A stretch of DNA of 42,380 nucleotides from Novosphingobium sp. UBA6722 (GTDB taxonomy: Bacteria > Pseudomonadota > Alphaproteobacteria > Sphingomonadales > Sphingomonadaceae). Below are positions 24,466-31,951 of the stretch, piece after piece; within the stretch, counting starts at the first letter, position 1; every line of letters begins with the position of its first letter. Made by a program: the position numbers and the translations under genes. The stretch lies in NCBI GenBank assembly GCA_002454125.1, contig DKII01000015.1, forward strand, positions 22,273 through 64,652. Reading direction: 5' to 3'. Below the pieces are notes generated by a model. It saw only the letters and a list, made by a program, of their open reading frames with translations, was not told where the DNA came from and searched no databases.

Positions 24466-26127
24466 CGCAGCGCCATCGCGCTGGCGTGCCACGCGGACCG
24501 GACCGGCAATGCCCGGAATGAACACATCGCCATCGGGCAATAGCTGCAGCACGCCCCAGGCGCCGTTGAACTGCTGACTGCGCCCCAGCACCATACGTGT
24601 CTCGGTCTTACCGCTATCGAAATCGAGCCCGGTCACGTTCCAGCCCTCGCTGTCCCAGGCCATGACATAGGCCTGGCGGCTGACCGTGCTGAGCACCGGA
24701 ATGATCGCGGCCGGCGTGCTGACATCGGCCCGCGCCCACAGGCTGTCCCAACCGTTGCGGGCATGGTCCCAACGGAACATCTCCACACCTCGCGGCGGAG
24801 TGCGAAATGGCCCCTGGACCAGCAGGTTATCGAGGTCCGGCTTGATGTTCTGCGGGGCCATGCCGTTCAGGACAAAGGCATAGGGGCCGGCCACTCCGAT
24901 CGAGGCCTCGGTCTGGATATAGGGGTCGGTAATCCCACCCATCGTTACTGCCATCTGCCCGGCGATCCGGCGTGAAGCGGTACCGGGCTGGCGACGGGCA
25001 TCGCGGGGGATCGCATCGCGCCAGAATGCCACGATGTTCATCCTTTGCTGGCCATCGGCAATTACCACCAGCCGGTCCTCGCCAGGACCGAAACCGAGCA
25101 AGGTGGCGGTCGTGCCCGATCCGGTGCCGCCCCCGCGCACACCCGGCAGCGGGTTTTCGGTCAGGTCATAGGGTGATGACCAGGCTCCATCCCGCTGCCG
25201 GTCCGAGAGTTTGCCACGGCGCCAGGCGAACTTGTGCATGCGGCGGTCCCCCACGGCATAGATGCCGCCATCCGGATCGACCGACAGCGAATTGGTGAAC
25301 AACTCGCCCGGGACGGTGACCACCTGCGGGACATTGCGAAACTCGCGGTCGATCACCACCACGCTGCCGCCGACCATCGAAAAGACGATATGGCCGTCAT
25401 AGGTCATGTTGATGCCGAGCGGCATGTCGCGCATCAGGCCAATGCCGCGCCGCATTTCGGCATTGGCGCCATGGCCAGACCGTTCGAGCCGCGTCAGCAG
25501 CAAGGCGCGCGCGGCTTCGTCGCGCTTCAGCGACGCCGGAATCGCCCACTTGCGCAGCAGGATCACCGCCGAGCGGGGATCGCGATCGTCGGCCTGACCA
25601 TAGACCAGGATCGCACTGCGGGTGAGAACATAGAACTGCCCGCGCTCGTCAGTCATCGAATAGATCCCGGCCTCGCGCGCCTGCGTTTCGGCGTAGAATG
25701 GCAGGGCGTGGGCCAGGTAACTGCGCAGCTCTGCCTCGCTCGCCGCCTGATCGAAAGCTGCCAGGTGGGCGTTGACCTGGGCGGCGGACAGCAGGGTCAT
25801 GCCCTCAATCGGCAGTGCCGCCAGTTCCTCCCAGTGGCCATTGTCGATCCGGATCTTGGTGACACGGTTGTTGTTGGTGTTCCAGGTTGCCTGAACGCCG
25901 CCAGGATAGCGCAGCAGCCCGGCATAGTTGATCGTCAGCAAGCCGGTTGCGATACGCTGGATCCGTGACGGTGCGACCGGTCCCTGCTCGCGCGGGCCCT
26001 TGACCGGCATGGCGTCCGATGCCCCGGAATCGTTGTGCGTGACCGCCGGTGCGCCCTGTGAAAGATAGGGATTTGGCGGCGGGAGCGTGATCGCGCTTGC
26101 AGCGGCGGCCAGGGCGAAGAGGATCAT
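24436..26127 (-). CDS. Secreted, probably beta-propeller-like protein of unknown function
   Basis: This 563-residue protein starts with a signal peptide (MILFALAAAASAITLPPP). I chose ATG 26127, with CGGAG 8 bp upstream; the longer open frame adds 21 residues with no signal. The body has repeated short strand-turn units (DGHIVFSMVGGSVVVID, DGGIYAVGDRRMHKFAWRRG, GPGEDRLVVIADGQQRMNIV, GPYAFVLNG, DGDVFIPGIAG) that resemble blades of a propeller. It is probably periplasmic or extracellular and could bind or act on the substrate before uptake. It is divergent from the SDR 6 operon with an operator between them, which ties it to the pathway. I do not know its family. Confidence 0.75.
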   Translation of the reverse strand: MILFALAAAASAITLPPPNPYLSQGAPAVTHNDSGASDAMPVKGPREQGPVAPSRIQRIATGLLTINYAGLLRYPGGVQATWNTNNNRVTKIRIDNGHWEELAALPIEGMTLLSAAQVNAHLAAFDQAASEAELRSYLAHALPFYAETQAREAGIYSMTDERGQFYVLTRSAILVYGQADDRDPRSAVILLRKWAIPASLKRDEAARALLLTRLERSGHGANAEMRRGIGLMRDMPLGINMTYDGHIVFSMVGGSVVVIDREFRNVPQVVTVPGELFTNSLSVDPDGGIYAVGDRRMHKFAWRRGKLSDRQRDGAWSSPYDLTENPLPGVRGGGTGSGTTATLLGFGPGEDRLVVIADGQQRMNIVAFWRDAIPRDARRQPGTASRRIAGQMAVTMGGITDPYIQTEASIGVAGPYAFVLNGMAPQNIKPDLDNLLVQGPFRTPPRGVEMFRWDHARNGWDSLWARADVSTPAAIIPVLSTVSRQAYVMAWDSEGWNVTGLDFDSGKTETRMVLGRSQQFNGAWGVLQLLPDGDVFIPGIAGPVRVARQRDGAALGEVREQKR

Positions 26128-26210
26128 ATGGCGGCTCCGATAGCTTTCCCTGAAAGGCAAGCATTGGATTCCGCAAAAGGCAAGGTTCAATTGGTGTTTG
26201 ACAGTTATTT

Positions 26211-26238
26211 GCGTATAAAATAGCCGTCAAGATAACGC
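26211..26238. promoter_or_regulatory. Candidate operator, copy 5 (GCGTAT-N16-TAACGC)
   Basis: GCGTAT (26211-26216) and TAACGC (26233-26238) are at the shared spacing, and symmetry continues outward as TTTGCG (26208-26213) and CGCAAA (26236-26241). The site ends 20 bp before the start of SDR 6. A minus-strand TTGACG (26230-26225) lies inside it and could be the -35 box of the propeller-like gene, so occupancy could block that promoter. Confidence 0.75.
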
Positions 26239-26258
26239 AAAATGTTCGGGAGTGCGCG

Positions 26259-27017
26259 ATGCGCGGTTTGAATGGCAAGGTCGGAGTGGTTGCGGGCGGG
26301 GGCCGCGGGATCGGTGCTGCGACAGCACGGCGGCTGGCCGAGGAAGGCGCTGCGGTGGTGATCGGCGACATTACCGAGGAATGGGCCAAGGAAACCGCCG
26401 AGGCGATCCGCGCCGCCGGCGGTCGGGCGATCGGCGTCTACCTCGACGGGACCAAGGCCGCCTCGCAAGCCGCCATTGTTCAGGCCGCGCTGGATGAATT
26501 CGGTGCGCTCGATTTCTACCATTCGAACCTGGCTGGCGGCACCGAGGGCGATATCGACGCGCTCAACTGCCCCGAAGAGGTGCTCGACCGGTCCTTCGCC
26601 ATCAATACCAAGAGCCACATGTTCGCCACTCAGGCCGCGCTGCCGGTCATGATCGAACGCGGCGGCGGAGCGATGATCTATACCTCGTCGGGCGCGGCGA
26701 TCGGCGGCAATGCCTTCCAGGTGGCCTATCCGATGACCAAGAACGCGATCCACGCGCTGGTCCGCCATGTTGCCGCCAAGTATGGCAAGAAGGGCATCCG
26801 CTCGAACGGAATCTGCCCCGGCGTGGTGCTGACTGAGGCGGTCAAGCAGCATCTGACCGATGACTATGTCGCGGGTGCCCTCAAGACCGTGCCGCACACC
26901 CGCCTTGGTGAACCTGAGGACATTGCCGCAGCCGTAGCCTTCCTCGCCTCTGACGATGGCGCCTGGGTCAACGGGCAGGTCTGGCACGTCAACGGCGGCA
27001 TGATCAAGCGCGACTGA
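26259..27017 (+). CDS. Short-chain dehydrogenase/reductase 6
   Basis: This 252-residue SDR has AGGGRGIG in place of TGxxxGxG and HSNLAGG where NNAG is usual; the catalytic residues are in YTSSGA and YPMTK. The C-terminal VNGQVWHVNGG is ordinary. The altered cofactor and NNAG motifs set it apart from the other six SDRs here, though the Tyr/Lys pair is intact and activity is likely. ATG 26259 follows GGGAG. It leads an operon with an MFS transporter, a SnoaL-like protein and the two AsnC-type regulators. A hydroxysteroid dehydrogenase function is inferred from context only. Confidence 0.88.
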   Translation: MRGLNGKVGVVAGGGRGIGAATARRLAEEGAAVVIGDITEEWAKETAEAIRAAGGRAIGVYLDGTKAASQAAIVQAALDEFGALDFYHSNLAGGTEGDIDALNCPEEVLDRSFAINTKSHMFATQAALPVMIERGGGAMIYTSSGAAIGGNAFQVAYPMTKNAIHALVRHVAAKYGKKGIRSNGICPGVVLTEAVKQHLTDDYVAGALKTVPHTRLGEPEDIAAAVAFLASDDGAWVNGQVWHVNGGMIKRD

Positions 27018-28285
27018 TGGAAAGCACTGCGCCCCGCCTGTCGAACCCCTGGGTGGTGCTGGCCACCCTGCTGGTCATCTACATCTTCAACTTTGCCGAC
27101 CGCTATCTGCTGACCGGACTGATCGGCCCGATCAAGGCGGAGTTCGACATCGGTGACAACCTGATCGGCCTGCTGATGGGGCCGGCCTTCGTGGTGCTTT
27201 ACGTCCTGATGGGCGTCCCCTTTGCGCGCCTTGCCGACCGGGGATCGAGAATCCGGATCATTGCGGCGGGGTGCGTGCTGTGGAGCCTGGCGACAGCGGC
27301 AACCGGCCTGGCGACCGGACCGGTTTCGCTGGGCCTGGCCCGGGTTGGCGTGGGTGTGGGTGAAGCGGCCTTCGTGGCTCCGGCATACTCGTTGCTGACC
27401 GATTACTTCAAACCTGAACGACGGGGGCTCGCCTTCGCGATCCTTGGTCTTGCGACTTACATTGGCCAGATTGCCGGTCAAGCCGGCGGCCCAGCGCTCG
27501 CTGCTGAACACGGGTGGCGCATGACCTTCCTCCTGGTTGGTCTTCCCGGTGTCGCCTTGGGGGCACTGGCCTTGCTGCTGGTGAAGGAGCCGCCGCGCAC
27601 GATGGCGGCTGATGGCACGCCAATGGCGGCGATCCCGCTGGGGCGGCTGGTCGGGCTGCTGCTGCGCAGCCCCGGCTATGTGATGATGGCGCTGGGCTTC
27701 GGCCTGGGGACGCTATCTGGCGTTACCTTCGGCTATTGGGGGCCGGAACTGTTCGCGCGCAGCTTTGCGCTCGATCCGGTTACCATAAAGACGGCCTTTG
27801 CGCTGAACTTCGGCCTGGCCGGACTGTGCGGGATGCTGGCCTTCGGGGCCTTGTCCGACCGGCTTTCGCGACGGGGCCGGGTCTGGCCGGTGCGGCTTTC
27901 CGGACTGGCCTTGCTGTCTGCGACGGCCCTGGTGCTGGTGGCGGTCTGGGCACCCAGCTTTGAATCGGCAATGCTGGTGGCGATCCCCTGCGGACTGCTG
28001 GGCGGCGGGTGGTCGGTGGGTCTTTACGCCGGGCTGCAACACATGCTGCCTGCCAGCTACCGCGCCAGCGCCACGGCCCTGTTCATCGCCTTCATCACCC
28101 TGCTGGGCTACTTCGTTGGCCCCTGGGCGACTGGCGCGCTGAGCCAGGCGCTGGGCGATAATGCGCAGTCGCTGAAGCTGGCCATGACCGCAGTTGTGCC
28201 AGCCGGGTTCATCGCCGCGCTGTTTGCTCTGCTCGCCGCCGGACGGGTCGAGGATGACCGCCTCCGCCTGGCCGAAGCCGGGTAG
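27017..28285 (+). CDS. MFS transporter (spinster-like group)
   Basis: This 422-residue integral membrane protein has about twelve hydrophobic segments. The signature between helices 2 and 3 reads GVPFARLADRGSR, and the first helix is followed by FADRYLLTGLIGPIKAEF, as in the spinster-like MFS branch common in sphingomonads. It would move the substrate or an intermediate across the inner membrane, or export a by-product. The start overlaps the SDR 6 stop by one base (TGATG at 27015-27019) with no Shine-Dalgarno, which suggests coupled translation. Direction and substrate are inferred, not visible. Confidence 0.9.
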   Translation: MESTAPRLSNPWVVLATLLVIYIFNFADRYLLTGLIGPIKAEFDIGDNLIGLLMGPAFVVLYVLMGVPFARLADRGSRIRIIAAGCVLWSLATAATGLATGPVSLGLARVGVGVGEAAFVAPAYSLLTDYFKPERRGLAFAILGLATYIGQIAGQAGGPALAAEHGWRMTFLLVGLPGVALGALALLLVKEPPRTMAADGTPMAAIPLGRLVGLLLRSPGYVMMALGFGLGTLSGVTFGYWGPELFARSFALDPVTIKTAFALNFGLAGLCGMLAFGALSDRLSRRGRVWPVRLSGLALLSATALVLVAVWAPSFESAMLVAIPCGLLGGGWSVGLYAGLQHMLPASYRASATALFIAFITLLGYFVGPWATGALSQALGDNAQSLKLAMTAVVPAGFIAALFALLAAGRVEDDRLRLAEAG

Positions 28286-28290
28286 CGAGC

Positions 28291-28791
28291 ATGGCCCCGA
28301 CCGCGCCCTACACCGCCCCGCAGGAATTGCATGACCTGGCGATGCGCTATGGGCTCGCCGTCGACAACCGCGATGCGGCAATGCTTGGATCGATCTTCAT
28401 CCGCGACGGCGTGATCCGCGGCCATGGGCAAAGCGGAGCGCGCTACGCCGGTCCGGCGGGCTGGGACAAGATGATCGCCGAGGTCAGCGCCAGCTTTGGG
28501 CGGACCATGCACAATGTCTTCAACCAGACCTTCGAGATCGCCCCCGACGGCACCATAACCGGGCTGACGACCGGGGTGGCCAGCCACGTCCTGCGCGCGG
28601 AACCGGAAGCGGCGGAGCAGCCGTTGCTCGACTTTGCCATGCGCTACCACAACCGCTATGCGATCGAAGACGGCGCGTGGAAGTTCGCCGAACGCGCGCT
28701 GGAAGTGCTGTGGGTCGAAACCCGGCGGGTACGGCCATTCAGCGCAAGCATGCTGGGTAAGGAACTGCAGGGATTCGCAGCGGTGGATTGA
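28291..28791 (+). CDS. SnoaL-like (NTF2-fold) protein 4
   Basis: This 166-residue NTF2-fold protein includes ELHDLAMRYGLAVDNRDAAM near the start, the usual helix and turn of SnoaL-like proteins. A histidine in FGRTMHNVFNQ and several aromatics lie in the core. It starts 5 bp after the MFS stop. It resembles scytalone-dehydratase-like enzymes in outline. As I recall, a protein of this fold serves as a bile-acid 7-alpha-hydroxysteroid dehydratase in a sphingomonad bile-salt degrader; that makes it, like its three relatives here, a candidate dehydratase. No catalytic set can be confirmed by eye. Confidence 0.8.
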   Translation: MAPTAPYTAPQELHDLAMRYGLAVDNRDAAMLGSIFIRDGVIRGHGQSGARYAGPAGWDKMIAEVSASFGRTMHNVFNQTFEIAPDGTITGLTTGVASHVLRAEPEAAEQPLLDFAMRYHNRYAIEDGAWKFAERALEVLWVETRRVRPFSASMLGKELQGFAAVD

Positions 28792-28851
28792 ACGGGCCCA
28801 AGATGGTCCGGACGGTTGACCTGGCAAGGAAATGGGGGTTGTTCCGGCACG

Positions 28852-29331
28852 ATGAGTGATGATTTCCCGATCGACGATATCGACCGCGCGATTGTCGAGC
28901 AGCTGCGGCTGAACGGCCGCGCGACCAATCAACAGATCGCCAATGTCCTGGGGCTTACCGCGGCAACCGTTTCCGCGCGGATCCGCCGCATGGAGGATGC
29001 CGACAAGTTGCGCGTGGTCGCCGTGTCGGACTTTTCGGCCCATGGCTATAACGTGCTGATGGAAGTGGCGATCGAAGTTGATGGCCGCCCGGCTTCAGAA
29101 GTAGCGGCCGAACTGGCCGCCTTTCCGGAAGTCTTCGCCGCGCACCTGGTGACCGGTCGCTACGACATCGACATGCTGGTTGTGCTGCGCGAATTCGATG
29201 ACCTGCCCGGCCTGTTGCTGGAAAAGTTCTCCAAGGTACGCGGCATCCGTTCGATGGTCCCGGCGATTGCCGTCGACGTGATCAAGTACAAGTTCGACGT
29301 TGCACCGATCGAAGCGCGGGGGGATTTATGA
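28852..29331 (+). CDS. Lrp/AsnC-family transcriptional regulator 1
   Basis: This 159-residue regulator has an N-terminal winged helix-turn-helix (IDDIDRAIVEQLRLNGRATN, then QQIANVLGLTAATVSARIRR) and a C-terminal RAM/AsnC ligand domain (MEVAIEVDGRP...TGRYDIDMLVVL). I start at ATG 28852; a TTG 36 bp upstream is the only longer option. The 60-bp gap before it carries no copy of the operator. The gene overlaps regulator 2 (ATGA), so both are made together, possibly as hetero-oligomers. Its ligand may be a pathway acid, amino acid or CoA ester. It is a prime candidate for binding the recurrent GCGTAN-N16-TNACGC sites; this is inference from location. Confidence 0.93.
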   Translation: MSDDFPIDDIDRAIVEQLRLNGRATNQQIANVLGLTAATVSARIRRMEDADKLRVVAVSDFSAHGYNVLMEVAIEVDGRPASEVAAELAAFPEVFAAHLVTGRYDIDMLVVLREFDDLPGLLLEKFSKVRGIRSMVPAIAVDVIKYKFDVAPIEARGDL

Positions 29332-29819
29332 GCGCGCCACAGCTTGACGATCTCGACCGCCAGCTGATCGAGGTGCTGGCCCGCGATGCCCGCGTTTCCA
29401 ACCGCAAGATCGCGGTCGATCTTGGCGTTACCGAAGGGACCGTGCGGGGCCGGATCAAGCGATTGCAGCAGGATGGCCTGATTTCCTTCACCGCGATCAC
29501 CAGCTTCGGTCTGGCGGATTCGGCCCGAATGGCCTTTATCGGGGTTCAGGCCGAAGTCAGCGACGTCCGCGAAGTGGCGCGCCAGATCGCCGACCTTTCG
29601 CAGGTCAATGCCGTGATGCTGACCATGGGCCGGTTCAACATCCTGGCGATCTGCCTGTTTAACTCGCTCGATCACCTGCACGAAGTGGCCTCGGACAAGA
29701 TCCTGGCCATCCCCGGGGTTCATCACGTCGAAACCTCGATCGCGGTAAAGACGCTGAAGTACAATGCGCGCGTCGTGCGGATCACCGAGGTGCAGTCGGG
29801 CGCCGAGGATCTCGACTGA
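29328..29819 (+). CDS. Lrp/AsnC-family transcriptional regulator 2
   Basis: This 163-residue regulator has the AsnC-type helix-turn-helix (LDDLDRQLIEVLARDARVSN, recognition helix in VTEGTVRGRIKRLQ) and the C-terminal ligand domain (FIGVQAEVSDVREVAR, TMGRFNILAICLFNS). It is clearly different in sequence from regulator 1, so the pair is not a recent duplication. Divergent recognition helices could let each bind different half-sites, or one may modulate the other. The start overlaps regulator 1. Its stop lies 4 bp before operator copy 6, in front of a Rieske oxygenase gene. Confidence 0.93.
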   Translation: MSAPQLDDLDRQLIEVLARDARVSNRKIAVDLGVTEGTVRGRIKRLQQDGLISFTAITSFGLADSARMAFIGVQAEVSDVREVARQIADLSQVNAVMLTMGRFNILAICLFNSLDHLHEVASDKILAIPGVHHVETSIAVKTLKYNARVVRITEVQSGAEDLD

Positions 29820-29823
29820 GTTC

Positions 29824-29851
29824 GCGTAAAAGTCTCTCAAGGACTTTACGC
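29824..29851. promoter_or_regulatory. Candidate operator, copy 6 (GCGTAA-N16-TTACGC)
   Basis: Both half-sites are perfect (29824-29829, 29846-29851) and the inner part is also symmetric: AAAGTC (29829-29834) faces GACTTT (29842-29847). It is the most symmetric copy. It stands between the regulator pair and the Rieske gene at 29953. A hairpin terminator is a competing reading, but it is AT-rich with no U-run. Confidence 0.75.
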
Positions 29852-29952
29852 ATATCTCAAGATCAGAACGCATAATCGCACCATTCTCGTATCGCACTTG
29901 CCTTATCCCTGCGTTTTGAGCTATTGCCGACTCAAACCTGAGGGGAGAGACA

Positions 29953-31035
29953 ATGGCCACGACCGCAGAATATGGCCTCGGCGAATTCACCTATCCGCGC
30001 GGCTGGTTCATGGTTGCCCGCTCAGAAGAGATCGGCACCACGCCAGTCGCAGCGCGCTATTTCGGCGAGGACGTCGTGCTTTATCGCGGCGGCCAGAGCG
30101 GCAAGGTCTTCATGCTGGAAGCCTATTGCCCGCACATGGGCACGCACCTGGCGCGCAACACCACCTCTTATGTCGTCAAGGACGGCGAGCATGTCGAGGG
30201 TGATAACATTCGCTGCCCCTACCATGGCTGGCGTTTCGGACCTGATGGCCGGGTCAACCAGATCCCCTATTCGCCTGCTCCGGTGCCCAAATCGGCCTGC
30301 ATCAAGAGCTGGAAGGTGGTGGAACGCGCCGGCTGTCTCTGGACCTGGTACGACCCGGAAAACCAGGAGCCCGAATACGAGTTGCCGCCCTTTGAAGGCT
30401 ATGACGCGCCGCATTGGGTAAACTGGAACGTGCGCGAACTGGGCGAGCTCAAGTGTCACCCGCAGGAAGTGGTCGACAACATGGCCGACAAGGCCCACCT
30501 CGAGCCGGTCCATGGCTCGATCGACATGGTCTCGTTCGAGAACGCGTTCGACGATCACGTCTGCCGGCAGATCCTCTCCGCCGGGCACAAGACCCTGGCC
30601 TCCGATGGCGGGGAGCCGATGACCAATGACACCTGGTACACTGGCCCCGGCATTCTCCAGTCGGTAATGGTCGGGGCCAACCCGTCGCACATGTTGATCG
30701 CCCATACCCCGATCGACGATGGCGTGATCAAGGTCTGGTACGGCCTGATGGTGAAGGTCGACAATGCCGAGCCATCGGCTGACGATGTCGCGCTGGCCCG
30801 GGCTTATGAGGAAGCGGGCGTTGACGCGTTTGCTCAGGATTTCGAGATCTGGTCGAACAAGCGCCCTTGCCTGCACCCGATGATGGTGCGCGGCGATGGG
30901 CCGTTCGACAAGGTGCGGATCTGGTACCGCCAGTTTTACAACCCGCGCGCCCAGGCCGAGACCTTCCAGAAGCGGGTCAACGGCCGCTACACCACCAAGG
31001 GCACCAAGACCGCCCCGTGGGAAACCGCCGCCTGA
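29953..31035 (+). CDS. Rieske non-haem iron oxygenase 2 (class B, KshA-like)
   Basis: This 360-residue terminal oxygenase has a Rieske cluster at C59, H61, C88 and H91 (AYCPHMGTHL...RCPYHGWRF). The two halves are separated by 26 residues, longer than in class A, because of an insert around SYVVKDGEHV. The iron site is VDNMADKAHLEPVHG with D179, H182 and H187. The overall form is like 3-ketosteroid 9-alpha-hydroxylase oxygenases, though other ring hydroxylations are possible. It is a paralogue of the gene at 34211-35299 (both begin with TAEYGLG). ATG 29953 follows GGGGAGAGA. It forms a single-gene unit between operator copy 6 and a terminator. Confidence 0.93.
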   Translation: MATTAEYGLGEFTYPRGWFMVARSEEIGTTPVAARYFGEDVVLYRGGQSGKVFMLEAYCPHMGTHLARNTTSYVVKDGEHVEGDNIRCPYHGWRFGPDGRVNQIPYSPAPVPKSACIKSWKVVERAGCLWTWYDPENQEPEYELPPFEGYDAPHWVNWNVRELGELKCHPQEVVDNMADKAHLEPVHGSIDMVSFENAFDDHVCRQILSAGHKTLASDGGEPMTNDTWYTGPGILQSVMVGANPSHMLIAHTPIDDGVIKVWYGLMVKVDNAEPSADDVALARAYEEAGVDAFAQDFEIWSNKRPCLHPMMVRGDGPFDKVRIWYRQFYNPRAQAETFQKRVNGRYTTKGTKTAPWETAA

Positions 31036-31054
31036 TCTATTGAGCACTCCACTG

Positions 31055-31092
31055 AAAAGGCCCGCCCCGGCAATCCGGAGCGGGCCTTTTTT
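31055..31092 (+). terminator. Strong rho-independent terminator, probably bidirectional
   Basis: AAAAGGCCCGC (31055-31065) pairs with GCGGGCCTTTT (31080-31090), and CCGG/CCGG extends the stem around a CAAT loop with one C-A mismatch. Six T bases end it on the plus strand and A bases precede it, so it can also serve the convergent SDR 7 gene. Confidence 0.9.
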
Positions 31093-31113
31093 CGATAAAT
31101 TCGCCGCGCTCGC

Positions 31114-31866
31114 TCAGCTCACGGTAGCGCCGCCATCGACCACCAGCGGATGACCGGTGATAAAGCTAGCCTGGTCAGAACAAAGCCACAGCACGGCCGC
31201 CGCGATCTCCTCGGCCTGCCCCATCCGGCCCATCGGGGTCATGTTATCGAGTATCTTCTTCATGTCGGGATTGGCGGTCAGCGGCGCAGTCATCGGCGTT
31301 TCGATCACGCCGGGGCAGACCGCGTTGACGCGAATGCCGTTCTTGGCCCAGCGCAGCGCGCCGTGGCGGGTCAGGCCGATCACGCCATGCTTGGTGGCGG
31401 TATAGCCCGGCTGCGCGCCATTGCCGACCAGGCCATTGATCGAGGACGTGTTGACGATCGCGCCCTTGCCCTGGGCCAGCATCACCTCGGCCTCCTCGCG
31501 CATGCAGTACATTACGCCCGAAAGGTTGATCGCGATCGCGCGGTCCCAAACCGCGTCATCATATTCGTTGGCACCCATGTTGTTGATGCCGGCATTGTTG
31601 TGCGCGAAGTCGAGCCGGCCAAACTCGCTGACCGCGCGCGCCACCAGCGTCTTGACCTCGGTCGGTTCGGCCACGTTGCAGCGCTGGTAAACCGCCTTGC
31701 CGCCGGCTGCCGCGATCAGTGCAACGGTCTCCTCGCCGCCGGAATCGTTGACATCGGAGACGACCACGGCTGCACCAGAGGCAGCAAAACCAAGCGCGGT
31801 CGCACGGCCGATCCCGCCGCTGGCCCCGGTCACCAGCGCAACCTTGCCGTCAAACCCGTAATTCAT
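31114..31866 (-). CDS. Short-chain dehydrogenase/reductase 7
   Basis: This 250-residue classical SDR has TGASGGIG, NNAG, the serine in NTSSING and YTATK for Tyr/Lys. The end GHPLVVDGGATVS is typical. I start at ATG 31866 with GGAGAGG upstream; the longer open frame crosses the operator and cannot be coding. It is a monocistronic minus-strand gene, divergent from the Old Yellow Enzyme gene. It is closest in motif to ordinary 3-oxoacyl reductase or hydroxysteroid dehydrogenase SDRs; the substrate is not known. Confidence 0.92.
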   Translation of the reverse strand: MNYGFDGKVALVTGASGGIGRATALGFAASGAAVVVSDVNDSGGEETVALIAAAGGKAVYQRCNVAEPTEVKTLVARAVSEFGRLDFAHNNAGINNMGANEYDDAVWDRAIAINLSGVMYCMREEAEVMLAQGKGAIVNTSSINGLVGNGAQPGYTATKHGVIGLTRHGALRWAKNGIRVNAVCPGVIETPMTAPLTANPDMKKILDNMTPMGRMGQAEEIAAAVLWLCSDQASFITGHPLVVDGGATVS

Positions 31867-31884
31867 CCCGCCTCTCCTTGATAT

Positions 31885-31912
31885 GCGTAGAAATTTGCTT
31901 ACAGGATAACGC
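31885..31912. promoter_or_regulatory. Candidate operator, copy 7 (GCGTAG-N16-TAACGC)
   Basis: GCGTAG (31885-31890) and TAACGC (31907-31912) match the common spacing; it lies 18 bp from the SDR 7 start and 39 bp from the OYE start. A minus-strand TTGACC (31925-31920) lies just beyond it, so the site would cover the region between -35 and the start of SDR 7. The stretch ATAGCSGTCAA also occurs at copy 5. Confidence 0.72.
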
Positions 31913-31951
31913 AAATAGCGGTCAATCACCGAATTCCGGAGCGAAACTCGA

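Noticed and set aside
26198..26221. TTGACA with TATAAA/TAAAAT as a sigma-70 promoter for SDR 6
   Set aside because: The two boxes are only 10-12 bp apart, too close for a standard promoter.
29824..29851. Operator copy 6 as a terminator hairpin for the regulator operon
   Set aside because: The stem is AT-rich, has no following T-run, and its outer halves match the seven other sites at identical spacing.
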